Shown piece after piece: positions 1 to 9,822 of a DNA stretch of 64,000 nucleotides. Position 1 is the stretch's first letter. Each line of letters opens with the position of its first letter. Both the position numbers and the translations under genes were made by a program. The notes under the pieces are model-generated. The model was not told where the DNA came from. It worked only from the letters and a program-made list of their open reading frames with translations, and did not search any database. The stretch is from contig JAKMEE010000005.1 of NCBI GenBank assembly GCA_022426155.1, positions 1 to 64,000 on the forward strand. The letters are read 5' to 3'. This DNA comes from Candidatus Poseidonia sp. (GTDB lineage Archaea; Thermoplasmatota; Poseidoniia; Poseidoniales; Poseidoniaceae).

Positions 1-1
1 C

Positions 2-904
2 CTCCCATCAGCGGCCCCATTGTCTCCAGCAGCCCCCGTGCCAGCACCACTCCCTCCAGCCCCCGTGCCAGCACCACTCCCTGCTGCTCCACTCCCACCA
101 ATCCCCACTCCCGTTGGTGAACCACAACCCAGCAATGACCCAGATACATCTTTGTCTTCGATTGCAGAAAATAAGGGATACGGGGATTTGTGGGCAAAAC
201 GTTCCAACAAACCTCTTCCACAAATCTACGGCCACATTGACCGAATTACCAACAAAGAAGCTGGTTCTCTTCTCGACAGATACGCGGACCGTTTCGGACA
301 TTCCCTAGATCGTGAAATCATCGTGATGCGCAAGCAAGAACTAGCCGACAAAGTGGCTGAAGTTCGTGACGCACCTATTGTTGAACTGATTGATGACGAG
401 CCAAGTAGCGCCATTTCCTCAGAAGATGAACTTCGCATGGTAGAAAGTGAACTTCGCGAACTCAAGCCTGCCTACCAAGAGGCAAAAGCCTCTGGCGATG
501 CTGCCAGCCTTGCCGAGATGAAACCTCAACTCGTCGCTTTAATGAATCGACGGAAAGAATTGCAAGCCCAACAATCAACAAGTGTAGTTGAAGCACATAC
601 AGCGGAACCCTCCGACTCACAATCGGATGAACTCTTTACACAATTCGTGGGTATTGTTGATGATCTTCTCGGATCCAATCTCCCCGATTCCATCGTCACT
701 GCCTTCATGGCTAGTCCCGAATTTGGTATTTATCAAGAAGTTGGTGGCTCGCCGGAAACCGCTTCAGATGAGATGAAGGCCCAATTTTACAACATTGTTG
801 ATGATCAACTTGGCAATATGTCACCCGAATCGATCGAAGCGTTCGTTAGCTCCCCTGATTTTTCAATTTACTCTTCGATAGGCGAACAATACAAGGATGT
901 GTGA
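2..904 (+). CDS. hypothetical protein, Pro/Ala-rich N-terminal region, 5' end outside window
   Basis: Open frame runs to the window edge without a stop; first listed codon at 20 is TTG inside a P/A repeat, so the true start is probably upstream. Stop at 902-904. Confidence 0.6.
   Translation, partial: LPSAAPLSPAAPVPAPLPPAPVPAPLPAAPLPPIPTPVGEPQPSNDPDTSLSSIAENKGYGDLWAKRSNKPLPQIYGHIDRITNKEAGSLLDRYADRFGHSLDREIIVMRKQELADKVAEVRDAPIVELIDDEPSSAISSEDELRMVESELRELKPAYQEAKASGDAASLAEMKPQLVALMNRRKELQAQQSTSVVEAHTAEPSDSQSDELFTQFVGIVDDLLGSNLPDSIVTAFMASPEFGIYQEVGGSPETASDEMKAQFYNIVDDQLGNMSPESIEAFVSSPDFSIYSSIGEQYKDV
30..82. repeat. 27-bp tandem duplication encoding APVPAPLPP
   Basis: cagcccccgtgccagcaccactccct at 30-55 and again at 57-82. 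Confidence 0.85.
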
Positions 905-910
905 TGTACA

Positions 911-1783
911 ATGGGATTACTTGACAAAGCAGGCGGCGTAGGCGACGATAACAAAAAAATTGCGAAGGCAGTTCCCAAGGCGGCTGTTGTGGGATCGGTC
1001 AAAGCTAAGCCAGTTATGGCGAAGGCAGTTAAGGCGAAGGCAGTTAAGGCGAAGGCAGTAAAAGCTCAACCTGCAAAGGCGGCAAAAGCCAAAACCACCA
1101 GAGCAAAGCGAGCACGCCCTGTTGGGCTTACAGACGAATATGAAGTGGCATCTGACCTCAATCGTAGGATCTCTTGGCTTGTCAATTTCCTCGTCAATTT
1201 CGGAGTTCTCTTTGCCGCGATATTCATCTCACTTAGTGATACAGGCATTGTGACTACCATCCTTTATGCGACTGGATTAGGTGTCATTATCATCAACGTC
1301 ATCATCATACCAATGAAATTTAATCGTAACCTTGGACAATTTGTTTCGAGAACAAAATTTGTCAAAGGGGATGGTTCTAATCCGTTTTTCATCCATGGAC
1401 TCTTTGTCAACTCCATCGGCATCCTGGCTCTGGTCGGATTTATCATGATTTTTACGCAGTTCTCAAATTTGAGTGAAACGGATAACACAATACCGATCGT
1501 CATGGTATCTTCTGGCGCTTTATTCGTCATTCTATGGTTCATCGACCGTTTCCTACGCAATGGCAGTGAGATGAATCAAGGAATCTTTGACTTGATGTTT
1601 ACAGCATACCTCGTCAAGTATACACCTACTGAGGATGAAAAGGCTAGCGGAATTTGGGCTCGCCTCGAAAATATGGGCAACTTTGGAGACCAACTCATGA
1701 AGAAAACCGAAGAACGCCGTGCAAAGAAATCCTCGAGCAAAGCCAATGACGCTACACCAAACGAATCAGCTGACGAAGCATGA
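911..1783 (+). CDS. membrane protein with Lys/Ala-rich (histone H1-tail-like) N-terminus
   Basis: ORF 290 aa; KAVKAKAVKAKAVKAQPAKAAKAKTTRAKRAR followed by several hydrophobic segments. Confidence 0.7.
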   Translation: MGLLDKAGGVGDDNKKIAKAVPKAAVVGSVKAKPVMAKAVKAKAVKAKAVKAQPAKAAKAKTTRAKRARPVGLTDEYEVASDLNRRISWLVNFLVNFGVLFAAIFISLSDTGIVTTILYATGLGVIIINVIIIPMKFNRNLGQFVSRTKFVKGDGSNPFFIHGLFVNSIGILALVGFIMIFTQFSNLSETDNTIPIVMVSSGALFVILWFIDRFLRNGSEMNQGIFDLMFTAYLVKYTPTEDEKASGIWARLENMGNFGDQLMKKTEERRAKKSSSKANDATPNESADEA

Positions 1784-2796
1784 TTGGAGTATTTTGGCAC
1801 TGGTTGCAATCACGCAACCACCTCTTACCACTGGTATGGATTTGTTTCAGTGTTGTCGGATTCACCACATTTTTGCCATATTCTCTCATTTACGCATGTG
1901 TTTTTTGTGCCCTTTGTGTTTTTTGGTCATACATCGAATTCATGGTTCAACTCTCGTTTAGAGCTCCAATAAATCGAAAACCTCCACTTCAACAAGATCC
2001 TTGGATTCTTCAAGATGTTATCTTTAGAGGACGAATGATCAGAGTCCACCATGTAGAAGGGGCACCCGAACAACCGACGCTCATATTGACTCATGGCTGG
2101 ACCTCAGGGGCATCGCGGATGGTCAAGCGTGCTCAACCCTTTCTCAATAAGAATTGGACCGTTGTCATGATTGACTTGCCAGGACATGGGATTTCTGAAT
2201 CTGTAACGAAATGGACGGCTGAATATGCTACATCTGCTCTGATCGAATCCCTACGACACGTATCGCGAACATCATCACTCTTCGAAAATCGACCCGTGTT
2301 CTACTACGGCCATAGCATGGGCGCTTTCATTGGGTTCCGGCTAAGTGAACGACGGTTAGAATTACCCCCGACCATTCAGTTTCATGGTTGGATAATGGAA
2401 TCTCCGATGACTGGATACAGTGACATATTCATTGAGACCTGCGATCTTCTCAGAATCCCCTCCATGTTTCGTCCGATTGTCTTACGCAGGACAATATCAC
2501 AATTTAATTCATTGAATCAGAACAAGGGTAAATTCACAACACTCGACCAAACTAACATCCCATTGTGGGGGATGATGAAGGAACCAATCCTCCTTGTGCA
2601 AGCTACTCCAGATGAACGTCTAGGTGATCTTCATCACGAACGTTTGACCAGAGTTGTTCAAGAGATGGATCCTAGTCCTCATTTAACGGTTCATCCAATG
2701 AAATCCTTGACACATTCTGGCGCTGCAGAACATCATGAAAGAGATGGCCTTGTCAATGATTGGGTTGAAGAGATGATAACTCATTCTTCGCCTTGA
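1780..2796 (+). CDS. alpha/beta hydrolase family protein
   Basis: N-terminal hydrophobic segments, then LILTHGWTSGASRM, DLPGHGIS, YYGHSMGAF (nucleophile elbow). Confidence 0.8.
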   Translation: MIGVFWHWLQSRNHLLPLVWICFSVVGFTTFLPYSLIYACVFCALCVFWSYIEFMVQLSFRAPINRKPPLQQDPWILQDVIFRGRMIRVHHVEGAPEQPTLILTHGWTSGASRMVKRAQPFLNKNWTVVMIDLPGHGISESVTKWTAEYATSALIESLRHVSRTSSLFENRPVFYYGHSMGAFIGFRLSERRLELPPTIQFHGWIMESPMTGYSDIFIETCDLLRIPSMFRPIVLRRTISQFNSLNQNKGKFTTLDQTNIPLWGMMKEPILLVQATPDERLGDLHHERLTRVVQEMDPSPHLTVHPMKSLTHSGAAEHHERDGLVNDWVEEMITHSSP

Positions 2797-3866
2797 GATG
2801 CTTGCTCTCTGGCTAGTTCACGCATATCTTCAACTTCATCGAGTTCATCCATGATTTCCTTCCCAAGGAGCGTCTCCAACACGTCTTCCATGGTGAGAAT
2901 TCCAGACGTACCACCGAATTCATCCTTGACCAACGCAAATTGTTGTTTGTTGCTCAAGAAAATATCCAATGCTTGCTCAATGTTTTGTGTCGCTTCAATG
3001 AAAAGTACAGGTTTCATCATCTCCTTAAGAGTTGTATCCCATTCATCCCTACTTGCAGCCATCAAAATCTCAGAACGTATGACGATGCCCAATACATTGT
3101 CAATCGATTCATCAAACACAGGAATTCGTGAGAACCGCAGGATGCTATGCTCATCCAGGATTTCTTTGATAGTGGAGTTGACATCGTAGGCTGTGACCAC
3201 CACGCGTGGAGTCATTTCGGCTAAAACACTCACGTCACGCAATCTCAGGAGATTGTGAATCACAGTTTCTTCTGACTCCTCCAGTGCACCTTCAAATTCT
3301 CCAAGGTCCGCCATTGCAGCAACATCATCTCGTGTGACGGCCATTTCATCCCCTTTTGGCAAGATTGACTTCAATAATTGTATCGGGACTGTAATGAATG
3401 CCAGCAACTTTGTCATGAAGATAAGGACATAGGCTGTCGGTGTGCTCAATCGCTTCCAGTAGGCCGTCCCGAGTGTCTTCGGTATGATTTCGGAGAAAAA
3501 TAGTACAGCGAGAGTAAGTATGAGAGAGGCGACGGTTAGAACTTCTACGCCCCAAATACGTTGAACTTCGGAACCGACACCAGCTGCACCCATGGTGTGA
3601 GCAACAGTATTCAGAGTCAATATGGCAGTGAGAGGACGTACAGAATCATCATCTTTCAAATGAGCCCAAATATCGGCAGTTCGTTTTCCATCACTCTTCA
3701 ATCGCGCCACATGAGTCTGTGGTGTTGACAGGACAACAGCCTCAAGAATTGAACAGAGAAAAGAGACACCTAGTGCTAAGGTGATGTAAAAAATGAGAAT
3801 ACCGATATCACCGTTGCCGGTGGTGTCATTTGCGGTTACTACCGCTGCTAATGCAGAATAATCCAT
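2781..3866 (-). CDS. CNNM/CorC-type transporter (DUF21 membrane domain + CBS domains)
   Basis: FLCSILEAVVLSTPQTHVARLK...SEIIPKTLGTAYWKRLSTPTAYVL; CBS-like MTPRVVVTAYDVNSTIKEI and LALVKDEFGGTSGILTMEDVLETLLG. Confidence 0.85.
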   Translation of the reverse strand: MDYSALAAVVTANDTTGNGDIGILIFYITLALGVSFLCSILEAVVLSTPQTHVARLKSDGKRTADIWAHLKDDDSVRPLTAILTLNTVAHTMGAAGVGSEVQRIWGVEVLTVASLILTLAVLFFSEIIPKTLGTAYWKRLSTPTAYVLIFMTKLLAFITVPIQLLKSILPKGDEMAVTRDDVAAMADLGEFEGALEESEETVIHNLLRLRDVSVLAEMTPRVVVTAYDVNSTIKEILDEHSILRFSRIPVFDESIDNVLGIVIRSEILMAASRDEWDTTLKEMMKPVLFIEATQNIEQALDIFLSNKQQFALVKDEFGGTSGILTMEDVLETLLGKEIMDELDEVEDMRELAREQASQGEE

Positions 3867-4020
3867 GGTTTTTCGAAGGCCCCTGACCGTCTGGGTGTAA
3901 GTTAGGCTAAGCGTGAAGGGTTCTTCAAAATGACGCTACCCGAACAACTGAGAAATCTTCTCTCTCCGCGTGGGTGAAACTCAAGAAGCGGCGTTGATTG
4001 GAAGACCTGAGGGGAACCTA

Positions 4021-6273
4021 ATGGAAGAGGAACATGTGCTCATTTGTGTAGCATGGCCTTATGCCAATGGCCCACTACATTTGGGTCATGTAGCAGGGTG
4101 TTATCTCCCTCCAGACATACAATATCGCTTTGAACGTGCGAAGGGTCACAAGGTACTGATGGTTTCAGGTTCGGATGAACATGGAACACCCATCACTGTT
4201 TCAGCCGAACAGAAAGGAGTCGATCCACAATCCATTGTCGACGAATACCACGCCATTAATTCAAAGGCTTTGGTCGATCTTGGATGCGCTTGGAAATCCA
4301 ATGTTGATGCCCGTGGTATCGAATACGGCGGTGCATTATTCAATCGTACAAGTGACCCGCGTCACAAATCAATGGTCCAAGAGAATTTCTTAGCTCTGCA
4401 AGAAGCAGGTTTGTTTGACCGACAGACAATGGAACAATATTATGAAATTAATCCAGAAGGTGAAGGAAGATTCCTTCCAGACAGATATGTTGAGGGCACC
4501 TGCCCCGCTTGCGATAGTGAAGGAGCTCGTGGGGACCAATGTGATGCATGTGGTGCAACCTACGAGGCAGTTGAATTGAAAAATCCATATTCAAAAATGA
4601 ACCCAGGTGCACGGGTTGAAATCAGAGAGACAGAGCATCTATTTTATCGCCTAGACCTCTTCCAAGAAGCTCTTACCGAACATGCTGAATCACGTCAAAA
4701 GGTGTGGAAATCCAACGTCAAAGCGATGACAAAGCAGTGGCTGGATATGGGGCTTCGCCCACGCGCAGTTACTCGCGATCTCTCTTGGGGCATTCCAGTC
4801 CCACTGGAGGGTGAAAGTTGGGGTGGAAAATGTGTCTATGTTTGGTTTGAAGCGGTCCAAGGGTATTCTACCTGTGCCCGAATATGGGCAGAAGATTATG
4901 CTCAAAACCATGCTGATGGACCTGAGGCTTGGAAGAAATGGTGGCATGTGCAACCAGATGGCACGACGCCCCGCCATCTCTATTTCCTTGGAAAGGACAA
5001 CATTCCATTTCACACTGTCATTTGGCCATCCCTCATCATGGGGTTAAATCATGCGGCTTGCGGGAAAACAGCGAATGATCCTGTATCTTTACCAACTCCT
5101 GGTGAAATGGCACTGGAAGCTAACGTTCCAGCCATGGAATACCTTATGTTAGCGGGTGGACAATTTTCTAAATCTCGCAAACATGCAGTCTGGTTACCCT
5201 CTTTCCTAGAACGGTACGATCCAGATACACTACGATACTACCTGAGCATCAACATGCCAGAAAACCACGACACAGACTTTAATTGGCCAGATTTTGTTGA
5301 GAAAGTCAATTCGGAATTGATTGCAGCCTATGGGAACTTCGTCCATCGAGTATTGACGCTTGGAGCTCGTCTTCCTTCAGAAGAAGGGACTTCTCCTTTC
5401 TCACCTTATGATGGCCATCATAGCAACATACCTCACCAACAAGAATTGGAAAAAGCCCTTCTCTCGATCACCGAATCTTTGGAACGTCATCGATACAAAG
5501 AAGCTCTTCGCTCGATCATGTCTGTAGCTCAGTACGGTAATCAAATTCTCCAAGCAGCCGCCCCCTGGAAACATCTCAAAGAACGGGGAGAAGGGCACGA
5601 AGAGAGTTTGTCGACCCTTGCTTTTTGCTGGAGAATTACTCGTTTCTTAGCCATTACCACACATCCTTTCCTCCCCTTCAGCTCTCGTCGCCTATGGGCC
5701 TCTCTTGGAATTGCTGGTGATGTATCCGAGTGTAAATGGCATGATTCAATTGATTGGAGTTCACAATTGGATTGGAATAGCGCAACTCCAACACCACTCT
5801 TTGAGCGTCTTGACCTAGATGAAATTCTCAAAGTTGAACAGGGTTTGATCACAGATGTTCAAACAGAATCCACCGCCGTGCACGGAGTCAAGGGTGGAAA
5901 AAAGAAAAAGGTTGTACCGGAAATGAAGGAAGAAGAGGGAATTGAATACTTGAAATTTGATACTTTTATGAGTGTTGATTTACGCACAGGAACGATTGTT
6001 AGTGTTGAGGATCACCCCAACGCAGACCGTTTGTATGTTGTGAAACTGGACGATGGAAGTGCGGATGGCAGGACTATTTGTGCAGGATTGAAAGAATATT
6101 ATCAGCCTGATGAAATGGTTGGTAAAACCGTAGTATTTGTCGCGAATCTTGAACCTCGTGCATTGCGCGGGGTGATTTCAGAAGGAATGATGTTGGCTGG
6201 CGATGACGGCAATGGTTCAGTTCGTTTAGTCACAATAGACGGAAACATTAGTCAAGGTTCTCAAGTACGTTGA
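4021..6273 (+). CDS. metG: methionyl-tRNA synthetase with fused C-terminal tRNA-binding (EMAPII/Arc1p-like) domain
   Basis: AWPYANGPLHLGHVAGCYLPPDI (HIGH region), Zn-ribbon CPACDSEGARGDQCDACG, FSKSR (KMSKS), C-terminal FMSVDLRTGTIVSVEDHPNADRLYVVKLDDG. Start placed at internal Met (ORF opens at 3970). Confidence 0.95.
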   Translation: MEEEHVLICVAWPYANGPLHLGHVAGCYLPPDIQYRFERAKGHKVLMVSGSDEHGTPITVSAEQKGVDPQSIVDEYHAINSKALVDLGCAWKSNVDARGIEYGGALFNRTSDPRHKSMVQENFLALQEAGLFDRQTMEQYYEINPEGEGRFLPDRYVEGTCPACDSEGARGDQCDACGATYEAVELKNPYSKMNPGARVEIRETEHLFYRLDLFQEALTEHAESRQKVWKSNVKAMTKQWLDMGLRPRAVTRDLSWGIPVPLEGESWGGKCVYVWFEAVQGYSTCARIWAEDYAQNHADGPEAWKKWWHVQPDGTTPRHLYFLGKDNIPFHTVIWPSLIMGLNHAACGKTANDPVSLPTPGEMALEANVPAMEYLMLAGGQFSKSRKHAVWLPSFLERYDPDTLRYYLSINMPENHDTDFNWPDFVEKVNSELIAAYGNFVHRVLTLGARLPSEEGTSPFSPYDGHHSNIPHQQELEKALLSITESLERHRYKEALRSIMSVAQYGNQILQAAAPWKHLKERGEGHEESLSTLAFCWRITRFLAITTHPFLPFSSRRLWASLGIAGDVSECKWHDSIDWSSQLDWNSATPTPLFERLDLDEILKVEQGLITDVQTESTAVHGVKGGKKKKVVPEMKEEEGIEYLKFDTFMSVDLRTGTIVSVEDHPNADRLYVVKLDDGSADGRTICAGLKEYYQPDEMVGKTVVFVANLEPRALRGVISEGMMLAGDDGNGSVRLVTIDGNISQGSQVR

Positions 6274-6277
6274 ATGA

Positions 6278-6907
6278 CTAGTCGTTCATTCGTTCCCGGA
6301 CAGCAAACATCACTTCACGTGACAGTGATTTCATGTCCTCTTTCATATCTGGCATAGAATCACGAAGAGCGATGCCCATATCATCTGGAAGCGATTGAAG
6401 ATTGATTTCAACATTGAACATTGCACCCTTTGCAGCAGCACTCGCAAGGAGGCCTGCAACTCCGACATCGGTCACGGCATTGGCATTCCCCAATTTCGCT
6501 AAATCAGGTAAGAGTTTGAGAAGTTGAATTGCAAACATTGTAGTTTCATGTGGAACTTTAGCAGCTTGTAGTGTTGCGGACCGGATGGCTTTTCTACGTC
6601 GAGATTTTTCTTCTTCTGTTTCTTTCACCATGGCGAAGGAATCCATGACTTGGTCAAATGCATCACTGTCTTCCTTTGCGAGATCCCCAGACTTTGTCAT
6701 CAATGGGATGGCAATATTTTGGATATCTTCCGCGACACCCCATCCATCTTCCCATTTTTTGTGATTCAAAGTAAGGTCTGCGACCATGCAAGAAAGAGCA
6801 GCAGCCTGACCTAGGGCAACAGCAGCGGCCGTACCTCCACCAGGGGTTGGAGAGGATGAGGCGAGGGCCGCTTGGTATTCACGCATTGTCATGTCCATCC
6901 AATTCAT
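6278..6907 (-). CDS. formimidoyltetrahydrofolate cyclodeaminase-family protein
   Basis: SSPTPGGGTAAAVALGQAAALSCMVADLT and DSDAFDQVMDSFAMVKETEEEKSRR are typical FTCD-C; ATGA overlap with upstream ftcD stop. Confidence 0.85.
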   Translation of the reverse strand: MNWMDMTMREYQAALASSSPTPGGGTAAAVALGQAAALSCMVADLTLNHKKWEDGWGVAEDIQNIAIPLMTKSGDLAKEDSDAFDQVMDSFAMVKETEEEKSRRRKAIRSATLQAAKVPHETTMFAIQLLKLLPDLAKLGNANAVTDVGVAGLLASAAAKGAMFNVEINLQSLPDDMGIALRDSMPDMKEDMKSLSREVMFAVRERMND

Positions 6908-7950
6908 TGATTCACTTCCTTCAAAATAGCCCATTCAATAATTCCAGAATGGGGATCGAACTCATGTCTTTCTCTCAAACCTAATCCGTCGATTGCGGCG
7001 TTGACGAGATCTTCATCTCGGTCTGCATTCGGAGAAAAATATTTTCCAGCAACCTTCATGGCTTCAAGAGGGACTAAACCAACAATTTCACTTCCTAGGA
7101 GATTCGTGGCGTGATCCTTTGCTATTGATTCACATGCCTTGAAAGCCATGTGTAATGGACACTGATGAACATCTCGCAAATTCATTGATACTTGTGAGAT
7201 CCCCATTTCTTCGAGTGTAACACCCATTCCTTGGACCATCGGCAGCATACCTGGGATTCGCATTCGACTTCCATTTTCTTCTTTGATCAAACGACCAGAA
7301 CTTCTCAACAGAGAGCCCATTTTCTTAGCAACGCCCCCATCTTTTTCATCGACGTTAACGTTGTATGCAACAAGTATTGTTCGTGCTCCAACTGTGATGC
7401 CACCTGATTTCGCTGAAATTTCATTCCACGAAGTTGTTCCTGAATCTGGGAGGCGAGTCGATTCTTCATGAGCCGTCTCCTTATTGGAAAGACGTGCCTC
7501 TAGCCCCTCATATTCGGCCTTGCGCAATGTAGAGAGCAATGTGCGGTCAGGATGAGTGGCTGCTTCTCCGTAGAGGAACAAGGGGGCATTGGTTTGTGAT
7601 GCAACAATGTTAACGACCTCCCTCGCAAGTTCTGCGCATTCATCCATCGTGATACCTTTGAGAGGTACAAAGGGACATACATCAACGACTCCCAGGCGTG
7701 GATGCTCTCCTTGATGATGACGCATGTCTAGGAGTTCTATACTTCTGATGATGAGGGCGATGGCACCATCACGAACAGGCTCGGGTTCACCTGCTAACGT
7801 AATGACAGTGCGGTGGTAATCATGATCTGGCTCAACGCCAAGGACAAAACACCCAGATACACTTCGTGCCGCGCTTACAATGGCTTCAATTTTTTCAAGG
7901 TCACGCCCCTCCGAAATATTGGGGACGCATTCAACCAAACGTGAAGCCAT
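6904..7950 (-). CDS. ftcD: glutamate formimidoyltransferase
   Basis: LVECVPNISEGRD, DPDHDYHRTVITLAGEP-like, HHQGEHPRLGVVDVCPFVPL, family hallmarks. Confidence 0.93.
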   Translation of the reverse strand: MASRLVECVPNISEGRDLEKIEAIVSAARSVSGCFVLGVEPDHDYHRTVITLAGEPEPVRDGAIALIIRSIELLDMRHHQGEHPRLGVVDVCPFVPLKGITMDECAELAREVVNIVASQTNAPLFLYGEAATHPDRTLLSTLRKAEYEGLEARLSNKETAHEESTRLPDSGTTSWNEISAKSGGITVGARTILVAYNVNVDEKDGGVAKKMGSLLRSSGRLIKEENGSRMRIPGMLPMVQGMGVTLEEMGISQVSMNLRDVHQCPLHMAFKACESIAKDHATNLLGSEIVGLVPLEAMKVAGKYFSPNADRDEDLVNAAIDGLGLRERHEFDPHSGIIEWAILKEVNQ

Positions 7951-7996
7951 GAATCCAACATCTCCTCTCGGCTCATGAATGTTGTTTTCTATATTC

Positions 7997-9217
7997 TCAG
8001 GAATACAGGGCTTCTGGACTTGAATTTTGTGAGCCCTGTGACCGTTTCTTATCGAGGCGTGTCACCGCGGCCATGAGGTCACTATGGACAACAACAGAGC
8101 GACCATCACGTATCGCAATCATACCAGCTTCGACACATGTCGCCTTCAATTCTGCCCCAGAATATCCCTGTGTTTTCTCAACAACTCTTCGGAGTTGAAC
8201 TTTTTTAGTGTTTATATTCTCCAGATGAACCTTGAGAATTTCTTCTCTTGATTCATCATCAGGCAATGGGATATCAATCACTCGATCAAAACGACCAGGG
8301 CGCAAAAGTGCATCATCAAGTATGTCTGGTCGATTTGTTGCTGCAATGATTTTAACATCATTTAATGCATCAAAACCATCCAGTTCTGCGAGAAGTTGCA
8401 TCAAGGTTCGCTGGACCTCCCGGTCCCCACTCGTTGACCCATCAAGGCGTTTAGCACCGATTGCGTCGATCTCATCTAAGAAAATAATGCTCGGCGCTTT
8501 TTCTTTCGCAAGTGAGAATAATTCCCGCACCATTCGACCACCTTCACCAATATACTTCTGTGCAAGTTCACTCCCGACCATCCTGATAAATGTGGCATCA
8601 GTATGATTGGCTACAGCTTTGGCGAGTAATGTTTTGCCACAGCCAGGTGGTCCTACAAGCAACACTCCCTTTGGGGGCGTAATACCGACTTTTGCGAATA
8701 ATTCTGGTTTCACCAGAGGCAATTCAATGGCTTCACGGACTGATTCTACTTGTTCTGATAATCCTGCGACCTCATCATAGGTGATTTCTGGCTTTTCAAC
8801 CATTTCCGCCCCACTCACCATTGGGTCCCACGCCTCATGAAGAATTTCAATGACTGATAATGTATCTTGGTTCAGTGCCACTCGTGTTCCAGGCTTCATC
8901 TTTTCTGGATCTAAACGCTGATTGAGGGATACTTGGAATACAGTACCATTTGATGATCGAACGATAGCTCGCTCATGGTCCAATACATCTTGCAAATGAC
9001 CGATAATGAGAGGTGGCATTTTCAAAAGATTGACATTTTCTTCCAAACGTTCAACCTTTTTACGAACCGTTCTAAGTTCTGAATCGAGTTCAGTTCGCTC
9101 TATGATGAGTTGTTCAGTTTCTTCCCTTAATTTGGCATAATCTGCTTCAAGTTCCTTCAGGTCCTCATCGGTTGATGAAGAAATAGGGTTCGCATTGCGT
9201 TCGACCTCAGTCCCCAT
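7997..9217 (-). CDS. pan: proteasome-activating nucleotidase (PAN), AAA ATPase
   Basis: Coiled-coil N-terminus, GLSEQVESVREAIELPLVKPELFAKVGITPPKGVLLVGPPGCGKTLLAKAVA, DEIDAIGAKR, C-terminal EALYS resembling an HbYX-type tail. Confidence 0.9.
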   Translation of the reverse strand: MGTEVERNANPISSSTDEDLKELEADYAKLREETEQLIIERTELDSELRTVRKKVERLEENVNLLKMPPLIIGHLQDVLDHERAIVRSSNGTVFQVSLNQRLDPEKMKPGTRVALNQDTLSVIEILHEAWDPMVSGAEMVEKPEITYDEVAGLSEQVESVREAIELPLVKPELFAKVGITPPKGVLLVGPPGCGKTLLAKAVANHTDATFIRMVGSELAQKYIGEGGRMVRELFSLAKEKAPSIIFLDEIDAIGAKRLDGSTSGDREVQRTLMQLLAELDGFDALNDVKIIAATNRPDILDDALLRPGRFDRVIDIPLPDDESREEILKVHLENINTKKVQLRRVVEKTQGYSGAELKATCVEAGMIAIRDGRSVVVHSDLMAAVTRLDKKRSQGSQNSSPEALYS

Positions 9218-9260
9218 GGCTCTCAACCTCCCGACCCCTTCACACCGTATGAACTACACG

Positions 9261-9818
9261 ATGAAGAATTGTGAGAGGAGTGAAATCAAAGGGTTCAAGA
9301 GTTGTCGCCATGAGTCGTCAATAGGGGGCAATATTTTGGGTGATTGTGAACTCTGTGGTGCTATGAAAGTAGGCGTTCGAAGCGTGCGGACTGGTAAGAC
9401 CGAAGTGACCGCCTGTTCCCGTTGTGTTGAGAAAATGAATTTAGCACCCAAATCAACAGCCCCAGGGCTTGTGCGCGCACGTCAAATGAGTACACGACCA
9501 GCTCCAAAATCAAAACGAAATCAATTCATGAACCGTCCTGAAAAAGATTTGGCGGATGATTTTGCACAACGAATCTCAAAGGCCCGTATGAATCGAAACT
9601 GGTCACAACAACAATTAGGTCAACGAATGGCGGAGACTGTGAATGTTGTCAAAGCAGCGGAAGGTGGAAAACACCCAACAGATGCAGTCATCAAGAAATT
9701 TGAACGCATCCTCAACATTACCCTCTTGGTTGATCACGCGCCATCAGAAACTCGAAAACTCGACGGCGGACCAGCTCGAGGCATGACCTTTGGTGATTTC
9801 CTCGACGATAAACGGTGA
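9261..9818 (+). CDS. multiprotein bridging factor 1 (MBF1) family, zinc ribbon + HTH
   Basis: CELCGAMKVGVRSVRTGKTEVTACSRC ribbon and DFAQRISKARMNRNWSQQQLGQRMAETVNVVKAAEGGKHPTDAVIKKFERILNI HTH. Start uncertain (ORF opens at 9195, overlapping divergent PAN). Confidence 0.85.
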   Translation: MKNCERSEIKGFKSCRHESSIGGNILGDCELCGAMKVGVRSVRTGKTEVTACSRCVEKMNLAPKSTAPGLVRARQMSTRPAPKSKRNQFMNRPEKDLADDFAQRISKARMNRNWSQQQLGQRMAETVNVVKAAEGGKHPTDAVIKKFERILNITLLVDHAPSETRKLDGGPARGMTFGDFLDDKR

Positions 9819-9822
9819 TGTC

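Noticed and set aside
1020-1075. Short direct repeats as a possible CRISPR or mobile-element signature
   Set aside because: In-frame coding repeats (KAKAV), no spacers, no cas genes.
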